Origin: Aurantiochytrium sp. KH105
Lineage: Eukaryota > Sar > Bigyra > Thraustochytrida > Thraustochytriidae
Reading direction: 5' to 3'
NCBI GenBank assembly: GCA_003116975.1
Contig: BGKB01000025.1
Span: 1 to 64,000, forward strand
DNA length: 64,000 nucleotides
The notes under the pieces are model-generated. The model ran no database searches and had not been told where the DNA came from. It worked only from the letters and a program-made list of their open reading frames with translations. Position 1 is the stretch's first letter. Each line of letters begins with the position of its first letter. Below are positions 20,143-31,810 of the stretch, piece by piece. The position numbers and the translations under genes are program-made.

Positions 20143-23100
20143 CGTGGCGCTGCTTGAGTTTTCTGCTTTCCACTTGAGCTTGCGCTTGGGCTTGAGCTTG
20201 GTTTGTTTGAATTCGGGTTTTGGTTTTGCTCCCGAGGTTGCGGGTTTGCTCGCAGCCCTGGTCTGGCCTGGCCAGTCTGGCCTCGGCCCAGTCCATTTGC
20301 CTGCTCGCCTGCCTGCTCGCCCTGCTCGCCTGCCTGCTCGCCGCGTGCCGGCCAGGAATGAATGAATCAATAGCAGGAAGCACGCGCGGCCAGGAAGGGA
20401 AGTGAGGCGGCGTGCGAGGCGGGCTCGGCGTGCGCAAGAGGCACGCGGAGCCGCCGCCCCAGTGGCGACCGGGAGGGACCGGAGGGGGACCCGGGGGGAC
20501 GCCGGCCACCGGTCTCCGCTGCGCGCGTCGGCTTCTTCCGGGAAGGGAGGAGGAAGGAAAGGAAAAAGGGAAAGGGAAAAGGGGAGAGAGAGGAAAGGGA
20601 AAGGAAAGGCGAGGAAAGGATCGGCTTCCGGAGAAAAGGACGGAGGAGGAGGCAGGCCGGGAGGCGCCGAGCGAGCGAGCGAGCGAGCGAGCAACCAGAA
20701 AGCGGGCGGCCGGCTCGCTCGCGGATAGAAATGGGAGGGAGGCAAGGAAGCAGCGGCGCGTCGGAAGCGCTCGGCGCGAGGCCGGAGCAGGCCGGCATGG
20801 ATTTCTTTCTTTCCTTCTTTCTTTTTCCCATTTTGTTCTTTTCCGACTCATTCTTCTAAAGACTTTATCCTTTTTCTTTCTTTTTCAACGCGGTTGGAAG
20901 TTGGAAGCAAGGAGGCGGCCGGTGGGAAGAAGAGCGCAGGAGGAAGAAGCAGGTCCAGCGAGGAATTCGAGCAGGAAATCCACGGAAACTAGCAATTAAA
21001 CAGAGAAGCAAGCACTGCATGGATAGATAAACAAGTGAAATAAACGCAGGAAGCCTAGCACGCACAAGCGCGAGCTCACAGCGTTGCAAGCGGCCAGCGT
21101 TCCCTCTCGCAGCCGTCCTTTCTTGGCTCAGGTCGATCGGTCGGTCAGCAGGTCGCTGTCGGTCGGTTGGTCGGTTGGCACACGCGTCGCCGCTCGTTGC
21201 CGCGGGCGCAGGCCGCACTATTCAGCCCCGGATCGCGCAGGCGCGACCAGACAGACTTTCAGCCGCTTCTGCTTTCTTTCTTTCTCTCCCCCTTTTGCCC
21301 GAAAAGAAAGAAACCAGGCACGTTCAATCAGGATGAACCAAAGCAAAGCCTCCCTGGCCGAGGCTGGGCGGCCGTTGCGCCTGCACGTCTCGCTCCGCGT
21401 CGCGTCGCGCCTCGCCGCTCCGCGTCGCGTCGCGTCGCATCGGTTCTGGCCGGCCGAGGATGCCGGAGCTCGAGCGCCGTCAGCATGATCGCGGCGCCGC
21501 GGGAGGAGGCAGGTCGAGAACGCCGCGTCGCTTGCGAGAGGAGGAGGAGAGCCGGGATAGCAGGAAAACACGCACGCAGGCAGGCGATAGCGAGGAAGAA
21601 AAACTCGCAGCGGCAGCAGCAGCAGCACGCAACGCGCGCTCGGGTGCCGTGGTATGTGCAGTATGCGTGAATGAATGTATGTGAGCGAGCCTGTCCCGCG
21701 AGGAGGACGCGGAGCCGCGGCCGTGCCGCACGAATTTTTTGGGGCGGCGGAAGGCGAGTGGTCCGCGGCCCCGGCTGGACCGCGCGTGGGAAGAATGCGG
21801 GCCTGGAAGGATTGGAGGGAAGGGCGCGAGGAGGAAGGAGACCAGGAATGGACGAGCGAAACAGAGAAATGACAATGCAGGGATGAAGATAAAGGAATAC
21901 CCCGTGCCAGGCCAGGCCTGGCCTCTGGAGGGTGATGCTGCTCGCAAAGGTCGCGCGCGCGAGGCCTGGCTGGCTGCCTGGCTGCCTGGCTCGCTCGCTC
22001 GCGCGTGTCGAGCGAGGAGAGGTCGAGTTTCCCTGCTTCCTAGGCGGCTTCACAAGCGATCGAGGCGCGCGAGCTGCAGCTTTCCGACTGTCGAATCACC
22101 GACCAAACAAAGAAACAAACGATGAGCACGCAGCACGGCAACGCGTAGCGTATAGTAGCATATTGGACTGGTCAATGCGCAGCGCACACCCGCCATCTGG
22201 GCCGCGCACACCAGCACCGTCTTGATGAATCCATTCCATTCCACAGCCAGCCGTACGTACATTCATGCATCCAAGCTCCCCAGAGCTAGCTCGCGAGGAC
22301 GCGTCTGCTGCCGCGCGCGCAGCAGCAGCAGCAACGGCAGCAACAACTTGCGCGTGCTCGCTTGCTCGCTTGCTCGCTTGCTCGGGAGCGAGCGAGCGCC
22401 AGACGAACGGCACGCGTCCCCGTGCCTGGCGACGGCCAAGTCCCAGTGACCCCGCGGCTGGCGTGCTTTCATTCTTTGAAACTTTCTTTTTTTCCTTCTT
22501 TTACTGACAAAGCGCGGGAAATAGCGGAGGGCCGGGCGGAAGAAGGCGAGGCGAGGACGGAGAGGACAGGGAGAGGGAGAGGGGGGAGGCTCTCCGCGCA
22601 CGCAAGCTCGCACGCTCGCTCGCCCGCCCCGCCGGCCTGCCGGCGCCTCGCTTCCGACGCCGGTCGGCCGGTCGGTCGAACGGCCGGAGCGCTTGTTGCG
22701 TTGCGGCTGGCGGCCGCAGCGGGGCCGGAGGACAAGGCAGGGAGGTTGGGAGAGAGGGAGAGATAGAGCTCCCCGGCAAGGGCGCCTGGCTGGCAGTCAA
22801 AGCTCTCACGGCGCGATCGTTTCGTCCGGAGTGTTTTTTTATATTGTAGAAAATCACCTGGCTGCTGCTGGCTGTTTTCCTCTTCTTTTTCTTGTTTTCT
22901 TTGCCATTTTGTCCAATTTACTTTCTTTGCTTTTCAAGCTTCTTTCTTTCTTTCTTTCTTTCTTCCCTTCTTCCGAGTCTTCTCCTTCTCCCGACAGGCC
23001 ACGCCCGTGGCGCCGCTGCTGGCCGCTGTGCCGCCGCCGCCGCCGCCGCCACCACCCTGCCGGCAGTACAGGTCGCCTGCGCCCGGATCGCGACCCGGGC

Positions 23101-24876
23101 TGGGAGGAGGGAGGCCGAGGACGCCGTGCAGGTCCTGCATGAGTCCCCGGCGGGCTGCGCTGCCTGCCGTCGACTGGCCACACGAGCAGGCCGCATGCAT
23201 GTCGCCGCGCGCGCGGCCCCAGGTCGACTGCTTGCTTGCTTGCAGCAGGCAGGCAAGAAAGTTTTAACATTTCCCTCGGCCGGCCGGCTGGCTGCTGTCG
23301 CTATCAATCTAGTTTCTTTGCCTTGCCTTCTTCACCTTTCTTATTTCCAGCATTCTCTCTCCTCGCTTGCACGCGAGGCCTGTGCGGCGGAAAATGCAGC
23401 TAATTGCACCGGCAGTGCGCCCCATTTCTCATGCCCGCGCGATCTTCCCGCGTCCTGGCCTGCGCGCATGCACTGCGCGAGGTCTGTGCACTCGGCAGAG
23501 TGAGTGAGGGCGGGCTCCGTCCAAATCAGTCCATGCGGCGGCGAAACCTGGCCCGGTCGCTCGCCCACTCCATCCATCCATCCATCCATCCATTCCAGGC
23601 CCGTTGGCATTGCGGCCAGGTCAGCCGCCAGGCTCGCGTCGCGTGGAAACACCTGCACTTATGCTCGACGATTCCTGCACGCAGACGCACGCACGCACGC
23701 ACGCGCGCCAGTCTGGACACCTTAGGCGGGACGAGTCGGCCTTCCAGGCGGCGCTGCCTCCACCCCTTGCGCTCCCGCCCGTTCCATCCGGCCAGGCGCG
23801 GCCTTCCTCTGCTTTCTTCCTTGACTTCCCCCGCGCTGCCTCTCAGTCCTGACCCGACCTGCCGTGAACAAACCTGTCTGCTGCTGCTTCTTATCAGCAG
23901 CTGCAGCAGCCAGCCAGATCGAAGGGTCAAGACTTCTTTCTTTCTTTCGTTCGTCCTTTCTTGCCTGCTGTCTTGCTTCTGTGCTGCTGGCGAGTCGAGT
24001 CTTTCTTTCTTGCCTTCTTAGGCACCGGGCTCGCGAACGAGGTCACCCGGCTTGGCGAGGCGATCGTGCAGGCAGCGGCTGCAGCTGCAGCGGGCCGCGC
24101 CGGCGCGAAGTACGTACCGCGGCCCGCGCGCGCGAGATTGGAATCGTGGGCGGGCCAGGGTGGCCGGGGCTCGAAGCGCACGCGGGGCGTGCTTGGCTCG
24201 CGCACGACATCTGTGCAGCAGCCTGTGGCTTGAAACGAGAGACCGGCCGAGCGAGCGGTCTTGGGCGCTCTTGCGACAGCGAGCATTCTTGCGACAGCGA
24301 GCTGCGCCTGGCAGAGAATGCAGCAAAGCGAAGCTGCGCCCGGCAGTGGAAAAGTTGCGGCGAAGATGAGATGGTTTGACGCACGACCGGACGATCGATC
24401 ATAAGCGAGCTTGGGTTTTCTCTGCCATCCCGGCAGCTTTGCTGTTTCTTTTCCTTTCCTTGCATCACTTTCTCCTTTCTTTTTCTTTTTTCTTTCTATT
24501 TGTTTTTATTGATTTGTCCTTCCCTGCTAATTGTGACTTCCCGTCATCTCCTCTCCACAGTGCCACAAATCCTTGCGCCACGAGCCCGCAGCGGCCCCTC
24601 TATTCCGGAGTGTCCGCATCTCATTCTTCCCATGCCTCCCCGGTCGATCCGCAAACCTGCGACAGCAGGTGCGGGGAAAACACACCACCCTAGCGCCGGT
24701 GGAGCTAAGGGGCCGCAGCGGATCCCACAGCGGTGCTGTAGGTGAGACGGGCTCCACTGACCATGACGCGAGGTCGCGACGAGGCTGCGGGCCGTGAATG
24801 CCTGATGTGATGAGGGCAGCGCGGAGGGAAGGCCGCCCGCAGTGGTGGTGGACGCGCCATTGCGGGTGCGGGCGGA

Positions 24877-24948
24877 GGCCATTTCATTCCACCGTGGTGT
24901 GGCCGGCCAGGCGGCCATTTCATTCCACCGTGGTGTGGCCGGCCAGGC
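24877..24948. repeat. 36-bp perfect tandem duplication
   Basis: Two identical adjacent 36-bp units, 24877-24912 and 24913-24948, each beginning GGCCATTTCATTCCACC. Their identity points to a recent slippage or duplication event. Confidence 0.9.
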
Positions 24949-25177
24949 GGCTGCTGCGCTCTCCGTCTACCAACGCCGGCCGGCCCGCGCTCTAGCTCTG
25001 CGAACCCGCACGGACAGTGGGAGGGAGGGGGGGGGGGGGGGGTGGTAAGTAGCAAGCAGCCAGGCAAGCAAAGCAAGGCAAGACAAGTAAGTACTACGTT
25101 TTCATTTCTGTGCCACTAGCAAGATCTACATTCTCCTCTTATCGGCAGCCGCCGCAAGGCTCTTGGATCCCTTTTTC

Positions 25178-25181
25178 TTCT

Positions 25182-25233
<52 letters not shown>
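25178..25233. repeat. (TTTC)n microsatellite
   Basis: About 14 copies of a CTTT tetranucleotide, polypyrimidine on the + strand. Confidence 0.95.
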
Positions 25234-27294
25234 AGACCAAGCCACGCCTCGCCTTCCCACGGTCGGCCAGCTGGCCGGCACTCAATCAGCTGGCCTTCCT
25301 TCTGTCCCCGGAGCCGCCCGAGCGCCAGCGGGACGGCCGTCTCTTGCACATGCACGGAGAGTGCGGTGCCATGCGAGTCCATCCTTCTCAACTTGGGCAA
25401 CGTGGACAACCCGGCCGCGCCCTTTTCCCTCTCTTGGCAGTCCTGGGTCGCGCGACTGCCACCGCTTGCGAAAGAAAGAAGAAAAAACCCAAGCAAAAGC
25501 AAAGCACGCACGCGAGGCCCGTCGACGCGAGGCCAGGCTCGTCGCGCTTGACGACACCAAGTCGCGCCGCGCCGCGGTCCCTTGCTGTTTCCACCTCCCG
25601 GGGTTGCAGCCTGCTGGGCGGGCCTGGCGACCCGGCCGAGCAGGAGGATGGGGACGGAGTGAAGGAAGGAGGAGGAGGCTGCGCCTGCTCGAGAACATCC
25701 CACGCGCGCGCGTGCCTCTCCGTCTCTCTCTCTATCACTCCGAGTGGCGGTGAACGCACAAAAGCTAAAGTGGAGCAGAGTGGAGTGAAGCGGAGTTTCC
25801 GTGTAAGTTTGCCTTCGAGTTGGGTCCCTAGCCGAGCCGAATGCGCAAGATCGGTGTCCTTGCAATTCGGCGCCGGTGCGGTCCACTTCTGCAGCCTGCT
25901 GCTGCCTGCACTGCACTGCACTGTAGCTGCAGCTTTGGCTTGCTTCCGCACGATTGCTTGATCAAGACATCTTGTGCTGCGGACCAAGCCTTGAGGGCAA
26001 ATTTGACGCCCAACGCGGGAATCTCATTGCCCAGGCAGCCCATGAACCTGCCAAAGTTTTTGAGGGAGAGGACCGAGCGAGAACGCGATTTTTGAAGCGT
26101 TTCTCCACCGCTCTCCACCTGCACGAAAATTGATTGATCTTGATCGCAAATGCACACAGGTGGCTCGATCCCATCTTTCGCGCTCACTCGTGCTCGTGCT
26201 TGCTGCAGCTAGCTGGCTGGCTTGCGACGTACTTGTCCTCTTGCTCGCGCGCGTGCTCGTATACTCACAGTCTCGTGCTTCCTTGCTCGCGCTCCTTGCT
26301 CGTCTTGCTCGCCGGGGAGGGCCTATACTTTCTTTTTCCAAGAAAACAGAGGGTGCAAGCAAAAGAATCCAGGACCTCGCATCGACTCAGGCGAGACCTC
26401 CGCCAGCTACCAGCGGACATGCGCTTGCTTTGCTTTCCGTCATGATGATGCACAACTTGCCTTTGACTGAGCAGATGATCTCGACTCGGATGATGCGCAT
26501 TGTGCCGTGGATGGATCGATCGACACGTCCGCACCATGCCACGAAAGAATGCAGAGCTATGCAATGCTAAGCCACGGGAAATTAAGCAAAGCAAAGTCAA
26601 GCCAAGCAAAGCCAAGCAGCGATTTCTTTTCGTCCCGTCCCGCACGTGCCGCTTGCTTCCGAGCAAAAAATTCATCAGCACCCACCTTCATCATTCCTCC
26701 AAAAAAGCTTGTGCCTCCGAATCGCCTACGCCAACATCCCTCGTCTCATCTTCCCGGCTGGCCGCTCGCAAGCACCCTCCCTGCATCCCGCTCATCACTG
26801 CATCCCGCTCATCATCGACGCTGCGCTCGGCCCCCCTCGCGACTCCATCCCTCCCACTCTGCTCCTCCTCCATCGACGCCCAGCCGGAGACGACGCCGCA
26901 CTCAACGCACCCAACGCACGTACGCACACATGCTGCTGCCGTTGCATGTCGCTTGTGCGTAGAGTACCTTCAAGTCCTCGAAGAGTCCGTGCACGCAAAC
27001 CTCGCCTTGCATTCCCGTCATTCTTTTTCCCTTCGAGTCCGGATTTGTATGCGGCCTCTGCAGCGCACACCCCTGCTTCCTTCCTTGGCGCGTCGAAACA
27101 AGCCGCAGCAGGAGAGCAGCCTGCCTGCAGGCCTTGCTTGGAATCTATCTCACGCGTCCCCGGCCGCCTGCGCCGTCCGAAGCTGCTGCAGCCTGCCTGA
27201 GCGGAGGGAGCGCAGCCGAATCGAGCGGAGACGGTCGCGGCGACAATTCTTGCTTGCCAGCGCGGCGACGCGCGTGACGCTGCACTAACAGTAA

Positions 27295-27320
27295 GCTGCT
27301 GCTGCTGCTGCTGCTGCTGC
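27295..27320. repeat. (GCT)n trinucleotide repeat
   Basis: Run of eight to nine GCT units, followed 40 bp later by a shorter GCT run near 27364-27380. It is not in a supported gene. Confidence 0.9.
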
Positions 27321-28335
27321 TACATCACAACTTGTTGCGCGTTATGACGCACAACTTCTTGCCGCTGCTGCTGCTGCTGCCTCGGCATAGAAGTAGAAGA
27401 TCAGTAAGCTCTTGATCCGCGCAACCCGAATCGAGGCTCCCAGGAGTCCCCGCGGCGAGGTTTCCATGAGAGTGTCGCAGGTCGAGGTCACAACGATCGG
27501 CGAGAGACCGACCATCTTCGACCCCGACCCCGCCCCCGAGCGCAGTGGTTCTCACGCGGTCGCTCGCGCGGTGTCTCCCTCTCGCAGTCGCTTGATGCGT
27601 GCCGGCGACCGTCCCAGCGCGTCACAAGTGCGGCGCCTGAACCCGCCATCGACGCGGCGAAAGCGCTCTCGCCAGGTCGCGGGGCCAGGCCCCGGAGACC
27701 CCGTCGCGTGACGGGGAGAAGAAGACCTGGGACGCGACGTCGAGCCGGTCGCGCGACGGAGCGAGGACGCAGCAGCCCTGGCGGCGGCACGTGAATTTTC
27801 GGTTCGCGCGAACAGCACCGAGCGGCATCCTCGTCAAGGTCAATTCAGCTCGTGGCGGGCGTCGCCTGCGCGTGCGCGCATGGGCGTCTCGCGCGGAAGG
27901 ACCGAGACCGTGGCTCCCTCCAAGACGCTCGTCGTGCAGCTCAGAATCGCGGGCCAGCTGAACGCCTTCTCTAGGTCTCCGGACACGCACCGAGTCAGCG
28001 TCGTGGCCGATGCTCCCCCCGATCAGGTGGGTTCCACAGTATTAAACGGCGGAGAGGAGGTCGCCAACGCCGGCGCCGTCGGTGGTGGTGATGATGATGA
28101 AGATTGCCGTCCGGCCGTAGCGTCGCAGTCGATGACAAAGCAGGCGTCCGAGCTTGTCACGCAGATGAGGAGGAGAAGACGTACTCGTCACCGTGAGAAG
28201 GTGGGCATGTCATGCATGCCCTTCGCGAAGCTCGCCATGATGCTCTGCCATCTTCGCGCTTTAACGTACTCTACACCTTTGCGCTTGAACGTAGCGAATG
28301 GTTTAGGACCGCCAACTTTTTCTGGAGGACCACAA

Positions 28336-28452
28336 GGGCAACCTTCTCTCGCTAACGTCAACAACCACGAGCTCGTGAGGCTGAAAACCTTGCATGGCGC
28401 AAGACAGGGGCAATCTTCTCTCGCTAACGTCAACAACCACGAGCTCGTGAGG
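28336..28452. repeat. Pair of 45-bp direct repeats
   Basis: Copies at 28336-28380 and 28408-28452 differ by one base (CAACC versus CAATC). Both contain CTCTCGCTAACGTCAACAAC and end GAGCTCGTGAGG. The 24-bp arm of a distant inverted repeat sits exactly between them. Confidence 0.9.
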
Positions 28453-28615
28453 TTGCCGTTTCATGCGTAGCATACGCATTGCCTTGTCAGCTCCATTGTA
28501 CTGCTCGTGGTGCTTTCGCAGCATGCGAGAGGCCTACCACCATTTCTGAAAATCTTCATCAGCGCAACGCTCCGAGCTTATCTCCATGCATCTGTCTTGC
28601 GCCATGCAAGGTTTT
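28384..28615. repeat. Perfect 24-bp inverted repeat, 184-bp spacer
   Basis: Arm 28384-28407 (begins AAAACCTTGCATGGCG) is the exact reverse complement of 28592-28615 (ends CATGCAAGGTTTT). Arms, spacer and neighbouring 45-bp repeats could be the ends of a small non-autonomous element or a long hairpin. No transposase is nearby. Confidence 0.85.
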
Positions 28616-28659
28616 CTCGCCTGCTCAAGTCGGCCTACATTTCTCTCTTGATACGCCGG

Positions 28660-31600
28660 TCGTCATGTTCCTTCTCCTGCGTGCGGACATGAACGACTTT
28701 GTCGCGAATGCAAACAGCGGGCAGCTCTATGACCAAACATGCGCAAGCTTGACTCTAATTCTGGCGTCTGGACACCACGCGACTCCAAATTGCCGCGGTG
28801 CATTGTCTTCTTATCGCCAGTGAGCTCCGCCCACAATACAAAAGCGACACGGCTTCTCGAAAATTCGGCCCTGTCCATGCGCGACTTGGGCCATTCACGG
28901 GCAGATCGTGCACATGTGCAGGTCTCATAGATCCTCTGCATATTTGGTTGCTTGCCGCGGCGGCAGTGAGCTCCGAATATAACACAGGAGCGACGCGGCT
29001 TTCCGAAAGATCGCTCTGGTCCATGCGCGACATGGGCCATTCATGCGCAGATCGTACAGACGTATGAGGAGTGTCATTGATCAATGCATACTTCGGTGCG
29101 CTCTGGTTTTAGCGGCGCCTAAAGGTTGCCTGCCGCAGCGCGTTGACTTGTTTACGCCGGCGAGCTCCGGCCCAAACACATGAGCGACGCAGCTTCTCCA
29201 GTTACCCATAGTCGACGTGGGCCATTCATTGGCAGATTGCTTGGCTAGACGTGCAAGCCTCGTTAATCACTGCATTCTTCGATACGACTGTGATTCTAGC
29301 GGCGTTTCGAAGTTGCCTGCCACGGCGTATTTGCTTGTTTTCGCCGGGCCACTTCCGGCCTAAAGAACCCCAGCGAGACGTCTTCTCAAAGCATTGCCCG
29401 CGCCCAAAGGCAGTCGCGCAGCCACAGAAATGGAAATGTCCGTAGGCAGATCTCGCACACGCAAAGGACTCGACAATCTCCGCATACGACTTTCGCGCGA
29501 TCTGATTCTGGCACTGCTTCTCGGTTGCCGCGACACAAGAGCGGCGCAGCTTCTTGGAACGTCGCTTCAATCCCCAAAACAGACGCGCAAGCACAGCTCG
29601 GGCCATCCATCTTCATGTCCCGGACGATGGCTTGACCATGCATCTGAGCGATCGGATTATAGGTCAGCACGGCATATTTGCCTGCAGCTTCCGGAGCGCG
29701 GTTGACGCGCTGGCGCATTCTCAATACCTCCTCTCGAGACGCAGCTTCCCGGAACGTTGCTCCAGCCCATATGAATCGCGTAAGCACGGATACGACCCAT
29801 TCGCGCGCAGTTCGCTCACTTGGGTACGCTTGGCCCAACACGGCACACTTCTGAAGGAGCGACCGCGGCGCATTTGTCTACTTTCGCCGGATCTCCCCTT
29901 GCCCACGCACGCCCATGAGCAGCAATGCTACTTCTCCGAATGCTCCACCCCCTTGAAGAAACGCTGTGCACGAGCTCGTCGTCCGGACATGACCATCCAT
30001 AATGAGGCGTGAATAGCTTGGGCGGAAACCTCACCACCCTCTCTTGTCACGTCTTCGCACGTGGATGATGCGAGTTCTCGGAACGGATCCTCGCTGTCGA
30101 CAGGAGGTAGATATGCTCGCATGTGCTTCACAGACTGGTCGTGCCAGACCACCTCATCACAGTCTCTCCGTGAGGGTTCCGCACCTCTGACACTGCACCA
30201 ACAGTGTGAATCAGGCTCAACGCTGTGCCTCTGCTCATACCTCACTGAAAGCATACGCCAGGCTTCGGTACTCATGCATGGACTCCGCGCGCACCCACCG
30301 CAGCTTCTCGGAATGTTCCACAGCTATGCGAGGCCTACAACGAAGACTTTTTATGTCGTTTCCAAGTGTCCTACAGAAGAGCTGAAGTCTCTCTGCTGCG
30401 ACGACTTCCATTGAGTAGGTGCGACGTGACTGGGTGCGCAGCAGTCCATCATTCGTCGACAGAGACCTTCTGCAGATGATCGCTGCGAATTCCCGGAACC
30501 ATCCCGAAGGCCAGACGTGCATGTGCCTGCTGCTACTAGCGTCGACGGCACCGAGGTGGCATTGGTGTTTCACCTCGAGCTTGACTTTCGTCGTTTGCGA
30601 CCTCCTTGCATTTACGGTGCGAGATTAGTATCGCAGGAGTTGGACTCGTGAGCACAAGTCGGCCAGATTGCCACGCCAAGACCTACCTGAAGCCCAAGCT
30701 ACGATTTCGAATCACGAAAGAAGGCGGCGCGACTTCCCATGGAGAGGCTAAGTCAAGGTTGTCCGCATGTCACCTTCTTCAAAGTGGAATGCCGCAAGTT
30801 CTCGGAACATTCGCTCAGTGGATGTCAGCATTCGTGAGTATTTCGCAGAGAGACTGCCGTGTTCACCCTTAGTTTCCGCTTGTGACCTCGTAACAGTCCA
30901 CAGCCTCGCATTGTGCATCGGCTTGGTCGGGCCCGTGCGCAAGCGCGTTGTTCGTCGGCAACGACCTCCACGCAGTGAATTGGGTAGCGCGTCTGCGAGT
31001 TTCCGAAACACTCCCATCGCTGCAAGTCACGAAAAGAGTTACTTGTGGAAACGAGATCTTCTTTTCCAAATCAGAGATTAAGTCGAGCAAGACTAATCGT
31101 CTCTCAGAGGTCCACGATGGGCGGTGTACCAGTCTTGAGGGATTTGGAAATGGCGATGTGAGGCTAGCTGCATGAGAGTGCTCGGCGATATGTAGCATGA
31201 GTTGGTCATTTATTGGAAAGCGCGACAGCTCTGGGAAACCTCCGCTGGCAAGAGACCAGTTCGTCTTGAATGCCGTCCGACGTTTAATTACGCGCGTGTT
31301 CCGGAGGTCGAGACGTGCCGACGGGCCTCTCCGTGGTGCTTTGCCAACGCCGTGGCGCTGTTTGCAACGCAGAAGATGCCATTCGTCACCCACGACCTCC
31401 ACAGGTGAACGCCGCGAGTTCCCGGAACAGCACCTTTACAAGAAAGGTATAGATAGAGAGAGAAGCAGTCGGCGCCCCATAGAAACCCTGACAAGTCCAA
31501 AGTTGGCAAAGATAGCGGACTTCCCGACGGTGTTCGTGCATGCGTCCCGGATGTGCGACATGCGTTCCCTAATGCACCAGTTGTTGCGCACGAGCTCCAA

Positions 31601-31810
31601 CTCTGGAAACCTTTCCACTGGCTTGTCTTTCACATATTGTCCTTGAGAGAACCAGTGAGAACCAAAGACAAACCTTGTTCGAACAAACGGACGATTGGCG
31701 TGGCAAGCCTTCGGAGGAGTCCCCTCAGGTTGCTACCCTCTTCTTGCATGCGTCGGAGGACGGGCTTTCTTGACAACGTTGCCGGTTGAGGAGTTTGAAA
31801 CGCGCTTATG
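28660..31810. repeat. Degenerate tandem array, ~185-bp period
   Basis: A recurring core of the form GC(A/G)(A/C/G)(C/G)TTCYCGGAAC appears at roughly 28852, 28998, 29192, 29381, 29549, 29744, 29930, 30074, 30303, 30489, 30798, 30999, 31228, 31418, 31600 and probably 31794. Most intervals are 182-201 bp; exceptions are two near 145, two of 229, one of 168 and one of 309. A second block shared by early units reads GCGCGAC.TGGGCCATTCA, then GCAGATCG; later units share GACCTCC before the core. The units are heavily diverged, as in an old satellite-like array. No protein-coding frame spans it. Confidence 0.7.

Larger units (their letters stand above)
20143..28335. other. Gene-poor 8-kb stretch with simple repeats
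   Basis: No supported gene. Many short frames exist on all six frames, but they encode Arg/Ala/Ser/Pro-rich low-complexity sequence and show no domain. Contents include (GAGC)n near 20670-20693, TTTC runs near 22950, CCAT repeats near 23570-23595, a 36-bp perfect tandem duplication at 24877-24948, a G run near 25025-25043, (TTTC)n at 25178-25233 and (GCT)n at 27295-27320. The first few hundred bp must hold the 5'UTR and promoter of SLC6-A. Unannotated ncRNA or spliced genes cannot be excluded. Confidence 0.5.

Noticed and set aside
18157-20157. 666-codon open frame on the + strand opposite SLC6-A
   Set aside because: It is an antisense shadow. The sense gene hardly uses codons whose complement is a stop, so the opposite strand stays open; its translation is Asp/Glu/Gly/His-rich with no domain.
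20367-27288. Many 60-270-codon frames in the gene desert
   Set aside because: Arg/Ala/Ser/Pro-rich translations on all frames, broken by simple repeats, none with a recognisable domain; expected by chance at this GC content.
27880-28470. 196-codon + frame carrying a repeated SLANVNNHELVRL peptide
   Set aside because: The peptide repeat is simply translation of the 45-bp DNA direct repeats; the rest has no protein-like features.
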